NCBI RefSeq assembly: GCF_963676685.1
Contig: NC_092348.1
Span: forward strand, 22,295,386 to 22,359,385
Source of the DNA: Mytilus edulis
Lineage: Eukaryota; Mollusca; Bivalvia; Mytilida; Mytilidae
DNA length: 64,000 nt
Direction of reading: 5' to 3'
Positions 1 through 10,800 of this stretch are shown here, piece by piece (position 1 is the stretch's first letter; each line of letters starts with the position of its first letter). The position numbers and the translations under genes are program-made. Below the pieces are notes generated by a model that saw only the letters and a program-made list of their open reading frames with translations, was not told the DNA's origin and searched no databases.

Positions 1-97
1 AGTCGATATTTATTGATTAAACTCAGGTGATATTTAAATAATGTTTAACTAGTTCTATTTCAACAAATTATATCACAAACAAGAATGTGTCCTCAGT

Positions 98-375
98 ACA
101 CGAATGCCCCACTCGCACTATCATTTTCCATGTTCAGTGGACCGTGAAATTGGGGTAAAAACTCTAATTTGGCATTAAAATTAGAAAGATCATATCATAG
201 GGGACATGTGTACTAAGTTTGAAGTCGATTGGACTTAAACTTCATCAAAAACTACCTTGACCAAAAACTTTAACCTGAAGCGGGACAGACGGACGGACGA
301 ACGAACAGACGGACGGACGGACGCACAGACCAGAAAACATAATGACCCTCTACTATCGTAGGTGGGGCATAAAAA
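98..375 (+). repeat. Dispersed bivalve repeat, copy 1, with GGAC/GACG microsatellite
   Basis: The stretch beginning 'acacgaatgccccactcgca' and ending 'gtggggcata' recurs at 2,992-3,256 in the same orientation with many substitutions. Near its 3' end it carries a tetranucleotide tract of GACG/GAAC type (about 283-326) that is absent or replaced by GGAT-type repeats in the second copy. I recognise this block as a common non-coding dispersed repeat of mussel genomes. That recognition is from memory, whereas the two-copy structure is seen directly. The reverse-strand open frame over it is low-complexity and not a gene. Confidence 0.7.
283..326. repeat. GACG/GAAC tetranucleotide microsatellite
   Basis: Imperfect tandem tetramers (gacg, gaac, gcac variants) lie inside the dispersed repeat. 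The equivalent place in the copy near 3,185-3,205 has GGAT/GAAT tetramers instead, so the microsatellite position is shared while the motif has drifted. Confidence 0.7.
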
Positions 376-859
376 ATAAAGAGTGTTTTTTAATTTGAAT
401 TTCAATTTGGTGTTGCAATACTTTTTTCCATGTGTATATAAAGAGAACGGCAGCCATCTTGTGAATAAAAGAAATTCATTCAACGGGATTGGATGCATCT
501 AGTGCCCCTTGGGGTACATATAAATATTTGATAAATGAGAGCTACAATCATCAAGGTTGATGAACAATTAAGACACCTGATCTGTAGTTGACATTCATCG
601 TACGGTTTTAAATGTGGCCTACGAGGTAGAGCTGAAATAGGATTATCAAATTGCTCAAACCACATCATTAGCGTTTATGTCCAACAGATTTTGATTTAGC
701 AAATGTTCTACCTGTTCGTGCACAATTGCAGAAATGTCTCTTGTATAAATATTTTCAGTCTATATTTTGAATGTTATCGGCAATTATTATTAAATAATCA
801 TGGTCGACAATATGGTGGACCACCGCATCCACAGACAAGACTTGTGCCCCGAGCTGCAT

Positions 860-1340
860 AGATAACCTGTCGTATTTAGCACAACTTTTTAGAATTTGGA
901 TCCACAATGCTCTTAAAACTTTGTACTTGTTTGGCTTGATAACCATTTTGATCTGAGCGTCACTGACGAGTCTTTTATGTAGACGAAACGTGCGTCTTGG
1001 GTATAAAACTAAGCCTGGTACCTTTGATAACTATTTACACAAATGGGTCGATGCCACTGCTGGTGGACGTTTCGTCCCCGAGGATATCAGCAGCCAAGTA
1101 GTCAGCACTTCTATGTTGACAGTAATATCAATTATGTAATATATTTTTTTTTATTTCCTGTTTACATTAGTATGAACTTTTTTAATAAGGATATTCTTAT
1201 CCCAGGCATAGTTTCCTTAGTTGTATTTGGCACAACTTTTTGGAATTTTGGACCCCAATGCTCTTAAAACTTTGTACTTGTTTGGCTTAACCTTTATAAC
1301 TATTTTGATCTGATCGTCACTGATGAGTCTTATGTAGACA
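860..1340 (+). repeat. Two partial copies of a common bivalve interspersed repeat
   Basis: The block 1,020-1,340 contains the diagnostic stretch 'actgctggtggacgtttcgt' followed by 'ttggcacaactttttggaat' and 'gatcgtcactgatgagtctt'. The segment 860-985 repeats its last part ('cacaactttttagaatttgg', 'gagcgtcactgacgagtctt'). A reverse-oriented piece of the same family lies at 51,030-51,180. The second copy is cut at 1,340 by the element that starts at 1,349. The 74-codon open frame across it (1,043-1,267) is repeat-derived. Confidence 0.7.
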
Positions 1341-1348
1341 TGTACACC

Positions 1349-2029
1349 CAGGGGTCGAATTTAAGCGTTTTAGTGTACTGGCCAGCCGGACTAGTGGACT
1401 TAAAATCTACTGGTCCGGCTCAAAATTTACTGGTCCTGCAAAAATGACTTTCATTTGATAACCACTAAAAGATATGACAGATGTTTTCCTCTTCTTTATT
1501 CCAGTAGATTTTTGTGCTGTTCTGTTTGTTCATGAGCCAGTACAAAATCTTACTTTAAATTTGAAGATCCCGTTACAAAAATACATTTCTCATCTAGGTC
1601 TGTGACTGCAAATTGTTCACATGTTTAACAATGCATTACATTACGATGGACTTTACAATTTAACCATTCGAGATCTTTTTCCCAGGATATTTTATATTTA
1701 CGTTTTCCTTTGTCAGTTTGAAAAATCTTCTTTTTGAATGTCTCTTAATTAATTAATTTGTTTTGCCCGGCGTTTTAACTCCATCCAAAAATGTCCACAT
1801 TTTGTGTTGTTGTGTAGTACACTCACCTGAGATATTAATTAAATACTTTTAAAATAGTACCCCCAGTACCCTAGGTAAAAATAATTTCTCAGGTTTATTT
1901 TTTTGTAAACAAACCGAGATAGAGATGCAATCAGTGCTTTTTACGAAAATTTCTACTGGTCCGCCGGACCACAAGCTGACAAATTCTACTGGTCTCAGAC
2001 CACTGGACCAGCACCAATTTCGACCCCCG
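1349..2029. mobile_element. Non-autonomous hAT-like DNA transposon with 8-bp target duplication
   Basis: The element starts CAGGGGTCGAA and ends TTCGACCCCCG, giving imperfect inverted termini. It is flanked by a perfect 8-bp direct repeat TGTACACC at 1,341-1,348 and 2,030-2,037. Inside both ends the motif TACTGGTCC/TACTGGTCT recurs (near 1,411, 1,430, 1,952 and 1,988), and close to the right end it forms local palindromes with GGACCAG-type sequence. Eight-base duplications and clustered subterminal motifs are typical of hAT elements, so the superfamily is an inference. There is no transposase frame. It sits inside the repeat that precedes it, which dates the insertion as later. Confidence 0.75.
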
Positions 2030-2344
2030 TGTACACCTTATAATCATTTCATACATCAGTGCAGATCTTCACTTTGTTAATTATGAATTGGTTGAGGTAA
2101 GATATAGGATGTTTGCTAATGTGCTTTGTCTATATGTTATTATTTTCTTTGATACACATGACCTGGCTCTAACTATACATCATGTTACAGTGCTATATAT
2201 TGTAAAACATTTTTGTATCCTCATCTTTTATTTTGCAAATGTTCTTTGTTTATATGCCTTTTAATGTTTCTTTTGCTTTGTTCACATATCGTTGTCAGTT
2301 TAATGGAAATTGATGCAGCTGTCATACAAGTGATCGCTTAAGCT

Positions 2345-2425
2345 AGCTTAAACCAGGTTTAATCAATCATTTTTAACATAAGAAAATGCCTGTACCAAGT
2401 TAGGAATACGACATTAAACATTCTT
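2345..2425 (+). repeat. Fragment of 'aaccaggtttaatc' dispersed repeat
   Basis: This shares 'aaccaggtttaatc' and 'gaaaatgcctgtaccaagt' with a longer copy at 37,878-38,045. I recognise the longer copy as a frequent mussel repeat tail. It is non-coding. Confidence 0.55.
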
Positions 2426-2502
2426 TGTACTGGAACAAAATGGTAACTTGATCTATAAATTGTCAAAGTGTAAAACTCATAAATATTAGTCAATATCTCC
2501 AA

Positions 2503-2742
2503 GACCATAAAAAAGAATGTTTGTTTGCCCTAACCCTACCCAAAAAAAAGGTGCCTACTCGAAATTTTGTATTGTCCTGGTGTGAAAAAGGTATTTTGGT
2601 TTAATAAGGCATGAAGACTAAAGAACATCGGACACTTCATTTTATCTTTGCTGAAGAAATAAAAAGAAAATGCCTACCTACCTACCCGCAATCTCTACCT
2701 TGGGTAGGGTTTGGGCAAACCAAAATATATTCAAGTGTGGCC
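2503..2742. mobile_element. MITE, family with TTTGGGCAAAC termini, copy 1
   Basis: The left part 'gtttgtttgccctaacccta' and the right part 'gggtagggtttgggcaaacc' are inverted repeats, separated by about 180 bp. The same structure and internal sequence ('tgcctacctacctacc') occur at 54,445-54,690. That copy has a clean 3-bp TTA duplication, suggesting a PIF/Harbinger-like element. This copy is more decayed at the ends (GACCAT against GGCCAC) and its duplication is unclear. Confidence 0.65.
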
Positions 2743-2991
2743 CAAGGATGACAAAATTGATTTGCAACTTATAATAAACTATATACCAATCATCAAATCA
2801 ATATCTTCCAGCATGGCCAAAAAAAAGGTGTGAAAAACAGATTGTTGGAGAGAATTTATAAAGTTCAAGGACCACAACTCTGCACAAAATCACGACCATA
2901 ACAAAATTTGATCAGGACCTGTTGCTCATCACGATAAAAATACACCAAATACCAAATCAATATCATTAAGAAACCAGAACGTGCCAATATT

Positions 2992-3256
2992 ACACGAATG
3001 CCCCACTGGCACTATCATTTTCTATGCTCAGTGGACAGTGAAAGTTGGGTCAAAACTTTTGATTAGACATCAAAATTAGAAAGATCATATCATAGCTATA
3101 GGGAACATGTGTACCAAGTTTAAAGTTGATTGGACTTCCAACAAAAACAACACAAAAACTTCAATTTTTTTTCCTGAATCTGGATAGATGGATGAATGGA
3201 TGGACAGACTAACAGGGCACATATTGAAAAACATAATGGCCCTAAGTGGGGCATAC
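2992..3256 (+). repeat. Dispersed bivalve repeat, copy 2
   Basis: This is the second copy of the block at 98-375, starting 'acacgaatgccccactggca' and ending 'agtggggcat'. The internal 'ttagaaagatcatatcata' is preserved exactly. The reverse-strand 68-codon open frame that overlaps it is a by-product. Confidence 0.65.
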
Positions 3257-4185
3257 AAAAGTGTGGAACACTGAATTGCCAAGCTTACCAATGTACAGAT
3301 GCAAACCTAAAGTTCGTTCAACAACACCAGTAAGGGACTAATAAATGGTTAATATCCGTCATAGTAAGATAAGGAATATAATGTTTTTTTTACTATTATT
3401 ATAAATCAGAACACCATATAAATACAACATAACATTTAATTTATTCTATATTTGTTTATAATCAATACAATCTTTCTCAAAATATTATAGTTCATAGTAT
3501 TAGATGGAATGTCTGATCAAATATTGTCAACTGCACTTCTTTAGATATAGTCATAAATCAACTGTAACAAATCTGCTCCAACAATCCAGTTACAAGAAAA
3601 GTTGGTCGCTATCATCAATTGAAAATTCCATTTAAGTAGAAAATGGGTATGCTGAAATGAATCCTGCTTGAACAGAAGCTTGATGTCAGACTTCATCCAT
3701 GTGCTACCAGACTGCAAAGTAAATGAGTGTTTCTAAAAATCTAGTCTTCAAATGAAAACTTTATAAAACCTACCGGTACATGAATTTTTAATAAGTATGC
3801 AAATAATGTATATCTTCATTTGCCTAAAGCATGTCTAAATGTTTGTATTGGTTTAGTATTTTAAAGCTAGATAAATCTTAAATTCATGACAGTATTGTTA
3901 GATATAATTAAAAAAATTTTTTTTTACCCAGAATAAATAAAATTAACAGATGCAGCCTGATCTATAGGTAGTAAAAAAAATTACTCAAACTGATGCTAGC
4001 AGCTATCTTAAACTCACTGCATATATAGGACAGAGAAACAAAGTTCAATTGTTGTTGTTTTTTGTTTGGCTGTAGCGATTTTCTGGAAAACATGATTGGA
4101 ACACATTTCTTTTCTGCCATAATTTTTAACTTGTATAATTTTCTTACTGAGTCAAAAGTAACATCAAAAACTATCTATCTGCTGC
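3257..4185. other. AT-rich flank with no recognisable gene
   Basis: No splice-bounded coding segment, RNA gene or repeat pair was found here. Homopolymer A and T runs are common. The satellite begins abruptly in mid-unit at about 4,186, so this is the left junction. Confidence 0.4.
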
Positions 4186-6049
4186 ATTGGTTGGTTCATC
4201 AGTTGTGGTCCATAGTCACAAAAGGCATCCATTCTGCCTCTACCATTTCCATGTGTCTGTTAGGTTGGTTGCATCATCATTAGGAACACCATGTACCATC
4301 TGGAGTTCTGAAGTTTGGAGTTGGATAGTGGTTAATCGTCAGGCCGGCATCTTTTGAGTAGTTGATTTGCAGTGGTCTTTAGTGGAGTTTGTGGTGAGAC
4401 AAAAATTCAACAACTTGCAAAGAAATACATGTAAATAAACTATGCATTCAAATTACGTCATTATGTGTTGCTTTTGAAATTTTCAATTCATGCTGCCTTT
4501 ACAAATTATTAAATTTTTCCTTCACCACATTCTTTTCTGGAATCTGGTCTTGGTCACAGTCCCCTCACATATAACACACTGTATCTGTTTGTTGTCTGGT
4601 TCCTGGTTGGTTCATCAGTTGTGGTCCATAGTCACCAAAGGCATCAATCCTGCATCTACCATTTCCATGTGTCTGTTTGGTTGGTTGGTTACATCACCAG
4701 TTGAAACACCATGTACCATCTTAAGTTCTGTAGTTTGGTTGATCGTCAGGCAGCCATCTTTTGAGTAGTTGATTTGCAGTCATCTTTAAGAGTTTGTGGT
4801 GAGACAAAAATTCAACAACTTGCAAAGAAATACATGTAAAGAAACTATGCATTAAAATTACCTCATTATGTGTTGCTTTTGAAATTTTCAATTCATGCTA
4901 CCTTTACAAATTATTAAATTTTTGCTTCACCACATTCTCTTCTGGAATCTGGTCTTGGTCACAGTCTCCTCGCACACACACACACTGTATCTGTTTGTTG
5001 TCTGGTTACTGGTTGGTTCATCAGGTGCGGTTCATCAGTTGGTTCATAGTCACCAAAGGCATCCATCTTGCATCTACCATTTCCATGTGTCTGTTTGGTT
5101 GGTTGGTTGGTTGCATCACCAGTTGAAATACCATGTACCATTTTGAGGTCTCTAGTTTGGTTGATCGTCAGGCAGCCATCTTTTGAGTTGTTGATTTGCA
5201 GTCGTCTTTAGGAGTTTGTGGTGAGACAAAAATTCAACAACTTGCAAAGAAATACATGTAAATAAACTATGCATTAAAATTACCTCATTATGTGTTGCTT
5301 TTGAAATTTTCAATTCATGCTGCCTATACAAATTATTAAAGTTTTGCTTCACCACATTCTCTTCTGGAATCTGGTCTTGGTCACAGTTCCCTCACACACA
5401 CACACTGTATCTGTTTGTTGTCTGGTTACTGGTTGGTTCATCAGGTGCGGTTCATCAGTTGGTTCATAGTCACCAAAGGCATCCATCCTGCATCTACCAT
5501 TTCCATGTGTCTGTTTGGTTGGTTGGTTGGTTGCATCACCTGTTGAAATACCATGTACCATTTTGAGGTCTCTAGTTTGGTTGATCGTCAGGCAGCCATC
5601 TTTTGTGTAGTTGATTTGCAGTCGTCTTTAGGAGTTTGTGGTGAGACAAAAATTCAACAACTTGCAAAGAAATACACGTAAAGAAACTGCATTAAAATTA
5701 CCTCATTATGTGTTGCTTTTGAAATTTTCAATTCATGCTACCTCTACAAATTATTAAATTTTTCCTTCACCACATTCTCTTCTGGAATCTGGTCTTGGTC
5801 ACAGTCCCCTCACATATAACACACTGTATCTGTTTGTTGTCTGGTTACTGGTTGGTTCATCAGGTGTGGTTCATCAGTTGGTTCATAGTCACCAAAGGCA
5901 TCCATCCTGCATCTACCATTTCAATGTGTCTATTTGGTTACATCACCAGTTGGAACACCATTTACCATTTTGAGTTCTGTAGTCTGGAGTTGGTTAGTGG
6001 TTGATCGTCAGGCAGCCATCTTTTGAGTAGTTGATTTGCAGTCATCTTT
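4186..6049 (+). repeat. ~410-bp satellite array, left part
   Basis: This is the start of a tandem array with a unit of 400-420 bp. Using the fixed stretch 'gaaattttcaattcatgct' as a marker, units begin near 4,490, 4,895, 5,317 and 5,735, after a truncated first unit. Each unit has, in order: 'gtttgtggtgagacaaaaat'; 'tacctcattatgtgttgctt'; 'cttctggaatctggtcttgg'; a short CA run; 'gtttgttgtctggtt'; a variable TTGGTTCATCAG segment; 'ccatttccatgtgtctgttt'; one to four GGTT repeats; and 'ggcagccatcttttgag'. The first unit starts in the middle at 'tggttggttcatcag'. The array is non-coding. Confidence 0.95.
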
Positions 6050-6053
6050 AGTA

Positions 6054-6523
6054 GGAAGTACACCACTAATTCATGGTCCCATTGCTTTCTATGTTAAATT
6101 CCTCCGTTTCAAGCAGGCACACCTCTTTTATTTTAAGTTCAAATAAAGTGGCAATCATTGCATTTCAAAGCAACACTTTATGGTGTCTTGTACTGAAAAA
6201 ATCAACATACCTTACATTGCATATAAGAAAGAACTGGTTCCCGGAACTTCAGATGTACCAAAACAGGTACTTCAGATCTGACAAACAGACAAAATGTACC
6301 CTCTTTTTAAAATTTGGTGCAGTTTTTTTACTATTCAAAATTAAAAGTCCAAAAGTGTTCTACAATGATCACCAGTCCTTCAGCTTTCATTTGATACCAA
6401 AAATACCTAAATATTCTACATATTTTGAAAGTTACACTCATGCGTAGGAACTATTTTGTGTTAAATATGTACTACTTTCTGGTATGTGCTTTCTGGCCGG
6501 GCCTGAATTAGTGGTGTTACACC
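6054..6523 (+). repeat. Left 470-bp terminal direct repeat of composite element
   Basis: Identical, as far as read, to 7,398-7,867. It has imperfect 20-bp inverted ends. The 124-codon frame at 6,073-6,447 starts next to the terminus and has no domain I recognise. Its amino-acid make-up is what AT-rich random sequence gives, so it is not called as a gene. Confidence 0.8.
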
Positions 6524-7397
6524 TATAACAGAACCAAACTTGCTATATTGACTTGAGCATTACTTTATTTCATTCTATGATCTATTTCAAGCAATAAAAA
6601 ACATATAAAGCCTTAGTCCAAATACTATTTTATTAATTTAAAGCTCAAATTGGACTGGTAGTAACATATGGGTTATTCAAAGAAAACTGCATATGTATAT
6701 TACCATTGGCCAATATATTTTTTTTATTCTCAATATCATTGTTTTATTTATTAATTTCTATTAGGAAAGCTATGTGCTTACTAATAGTCATATTTGTATC
6801 AGAGGTTCTTCATTAAATAACAATACATTAGTCCAAACTTAAGACATAAATGAGAAATTATCCCCCCTTTTTTCTTGAAATTGAAAAAAGGCTTTTTTTT
6901 TGCATGAAATATAATTCTGTGGTAAAACATAGATTAATAAGAGCAATTTATATATCCCTCAGCTAGATAACTTGCTAAACTGGTCCAAAATTACATGTAC
7001 AGTGAGATTTAAGAATTCTTATATGAGTATATACCATTTGCCTAGATTGTAAAAGGCTACCATAAGAAAAACAAAAAAACTTGAAAAATCATGAGATTAT
7101 TTTGACCAAGAGCTATTTTGTTCCATAAACAAGTCATAAAATACATGTTTTATTGATTTGAATCAGAAAAAATGCAAAAATGAGAACTTGGAGTCAAGTC
7201 TTAACTGCATGCATGTTGTATGACCATAAAAGGCTAACATATTTGAGTATGCCAATTTAAGAGCTTAAATTTCCCATAAGCAGGACGGTTGACCCAAAAA
7301 AGATGATTAGACATGATTACTAACATCCTATTTGACTTATTTTCATTGGAATAGGTACAACTTCTAAAAATTGGATTTCTGGTGATTCTCTGTAATA

Positions 7398-7867
7398 GGA
7401 AGTACACCACTAATTCATGGTCCCATTGCTTTCTATGTTAAATTCCTCCGTTTCAAGCAGGCACACCTCTTTTATTTTAAGTTCAAATAAAGTGGCAATC
7501 ATTGCATTTCAAAGCAACACTTTATGGTGTCTTGTACTGAAAAAATCAACATACCTTACATTGCATATAAGAAAGAACTGGTTCCCGGAACTTCAGATGT
7601 ACCAAAACAGGTACTTCAGATCTGACAAACAGACAAAATGTACCCTCTTTTTAAAATTTGGTGCAGTTTTTTTACTATTCAAAATTAAAAGTCCAAAAGT
7701 GTTCTACAATGATCACCAGTCCTTCAGCTTTCATTTGATACCAAAAATACCTAAATATTCTACATATTTTGAAAGTTACACTCATGCGTAGGAACTATTT
7801 TGTGTTAAATATGTACTACTTTCTGGTATGTGCTTTCTGGCCGGGCCTGAATTAGTGGTGTTACACC
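7398..7867 (+). repeat. Right 470-bp terminal direct repeat of composite element
   Basis: This is the second copy of the 470-bp repeat, followed directly by the AGTA duplication and the resuming satellite. No difference from the left copy was seen. This implies a recent insertion if these are LTRs, or recent gene conversion. Confidence 0.8.
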
Positions 7868-10800
7868 AGTAGAGTTTGTGGTGAGACAAAAATTCAACAA
7901 CTTGCAAAGAAATACATGTAAAGAAACTATGCATTAAAATTACCTCATTTTGTGTTGCTTTTGAAATTTTCAATTCATGCTGTCTTTAGAAATTATTAAA
8001 TTTTTGCATCACCACATTCTCTCCTGGAATCTGTTCTTGGTCACAGTACCCTCACACATCAAACACTATCTGTTTGTTGTCTGGTTACTGGTTGGTTTAT
8101 CAAGTGTGGTTCATCAGTTGAGGTCCATAGTCACCAAAGGCATCCATCCTGCATCTACCATTTCCATGTGTCTGTTTGGTTGGTTGGTTACATCACCAGT
8201 TGAAACACCATGTACCATCTTAAGTTCTGTAGTCTGGAGTTGGTTAGTGGTTGATTGTCAGGCAGCCATCTTTTGAGTAGTTGATTTGCAGTCATCTTTA
8301 GTGGAGTTTGTGGTGAGACAAAAATTCAACAACTTGCAAAGAAATACATGTAAAGAAACTATGCATTAAAATTACCTCATTATGTGTTGCTTTTGAAATT
8401 TTCAATTCATGCTACCTTTACAAATTATTAAATTTTTGCTTCACCACATTCTCTTCTGGAATCTGGTCTTGGTCACAGTCCCCTCACACATCAAACACTA
8501 TCTGTTTGTTGTCTGGTTACTGGTTGGTTCATCAGGTGCGGTTCATCAGTTGGTTCATAGTCACCAAAGGCATCCATCTTGCATCTACCATTTCAATGTG
8601 TCTGTTGGTTGGTTGGTAGCATCACCAGTTGAAATACCATGTACCATTTTGAGTTCTCTAGTTTGGTTGATCGTCAGGCAGCCATCTTTTGAGTAGTTGA
8701 TTTGCAGTCGTCTTTAGTGGAGTTTGTGGTGAGACAAAAATTCAACAACTTGCAAAGAAATACATGTAAAGAAACTATGCATTAAAATTACCTCATTATG
8801 TGTTGCTTTTGAAATTTTCAATTCATGCTGCCTTTACAAATTATTAAAGTTTTGCTTCACCACATTCTCTTCTGGAATCTGGTCTTGGTCACAGTCCCCT
8901 CACACACACACACACTGTATCTGTTTGTTGTCTGGTTACTGGTTGGTTCATCAGTTGGTTCATAGTCACCAAAGGCATCCATTCTGCATCTACCATTACC
9001 ATGTGTCTGTTTGGTTGGTTGGTTGCATCACCAGTCGGAACACAATGTACCATTTTGACGTCTCTAGTTTGGTTGATCATCAGCTAGACATCTGTTGAGT
9101 AGTTGATTTGCAGTCGTCTTTAGTGGAGTTTGTGGTGAGACAAAAATTCAACAACTTGCAAAGAAATACATGTAAAGAAACTATGCATTAAAATTACCTC
9201 ATTATGTGTTGCTTTTGAAATTTTCAATTCATGCTGCCTTTACAAATTATTAAAGTTTTGCTTCACCACATTCTCTTCCGGATTCTGGTCTTGGTCACAG
9301 TCCCCTCACACACACACACTGTATCTGTTTGTTGTCTGGTTCCTGGTTGGTTCATCAGTTGGTTCATAGTCACCAAAGGCATCCATCCTGCATCTACAAT
9401 TTGCATGTGTCTGTTTGGTTGGTTGGTTACATCACCAGTCGGAACACAATGTACCATTTTGAGGTCTCTAGTTTGGTTGATCATCAGCTAGACATCTGTT
9501 GACTAGTTGATTTGCAGTCGTCTTTAGGAGTTTGTGGTGAGACAAAAATTCAACAACTTGCAAAGAAATACATGGAAAGAAACTATGCATTAAAATTACC
9601 TCATTATGTGTTGCTTTTGAAATTATCAATTCATGCTACCATTACAAATTATTAAATTTTTGCTTCACCACATTCTCTTCTGGAATCTGGTCTTGGTCAC
9701 AGTCCCCTCACATATAACACACTGTATCTGTTTGTTGTCTGGTTCCTGGTTGGTTCATCAGTTGTGGTCCATAGTCACCAAAGGCATCCATCCTGCATCT
9801 ACCATTTCCATGTGTCTGTTTGGTTGGTTGGTTACATCACCATTAGAAACAACATGTATCATCTTGAGTTCTGTAGTCTGGAGTTGGTTAGTGGTTGATT
9901 GTCAGGCAGCCATCTTTTGAGTAGTTGATTTGCAGTCGTCTTTAGTGGAGTTTGTGGTGAGACAAAAATTCAACAACTTGCAAAGAAATACATGTAAAGA
10001 AACTATGCATTAAAATTACCTCATTATGTGATGCTTTTGAAATTTTCAATTCATGCTACCTCTACAAATTATTAAATTTTTCCTTTACCACATTCTCTTC
10101 TGGAATCTGGTCTTGGTCACAGTCTCCTGGCACACACACACTGTATCTGTTTGTTGTCTGGTTACTGGTTGGTTCATCAGGAGTGGTTCATCAGTTGGTT
10201 CATAGTCACCAAAGGCATCCATCCTGCATCTACCATTTCCATGTGTCTGTTTGGTTACATCACCAGTTGGAACACCATGTACCATTTTGAGTTCTCTAGT
10301 TTGGTTGATCGTCAGGCAGCCATCTTTTGAGTAGTTGATTTGCAGTCGTCTTTAGTGGAGTTTGTGGTGAGACAAAAATTCAACAACTTGCAAAGAAATA
10401 CATGTAAAGAAAATATGCATTAAAATTACCTCATTATGTGATGCTTTTGAAATTTTCAATTCATGCTGCCTTTACAAATTATTAAATTTTTGCTTCACCA
10501 CATTCTCTTCTGGAATCTGGTGTTGGTCACAGTCACCTCACACATCACACACTGTATTTGTTTGTTGTCTGGTTCCTGGTTGGTTCATCAGTTGGTTCAT
10601 AGTCACCAAAGGCATCCATCCTGCATCTACCATTTCCATGTGTCTGTTTGGTTGGTTGGTGGCATCATCATTAGGAACACCATGTACCATCTTGAGTTCT
10701 GTAGTCTGGAGTTGGATAGTGGTTAATCATCAGCTAGACATCTGTTGAGTAGTTGATTTGCAGTCGTCTTTAGTGGAGTTTGTGGTGAGACAAAAATTCA

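Larger units (their letters stand above)
6054..7867. mobile_element. Composite element with identical 470-bp terminal direct repeats, inserted in the satellite
   Basis: Positions 6,054-6,523 and 7,398-7,867 match throughout as far as I could read them, including the 124-codon open frame each contains. They flank an 874-bp AT-rich interior without a long frame. Each terminal repeat begins GGAAGTACACCACTAATTCA and ends in its near inverse, TGAATTAGTGGTGTTACACC (17 of 20 paired). The whole is bounded by AGTA at 6,050-6,053 and 7,868-7,871, and removing it restores a normal satellite junction (ctttAGTAgagtttgtgg). It could be a small non-autonomous LTR-type element (TRIM-like), since 4-6-bp duplications fit. 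It could also be two copies of an inverted-repeat MITE framing a segment. There is no TG...CA terminus and no obvious tRNA primer site, so the class is open. Confidence 0.8.

Noticed and set aside
6073-7791. Two identical 124-codon frames
   Set aside because: They are the two copies of the 470-bp terminal direct repeat. No domain is visible, and the interior of the element is not coding.
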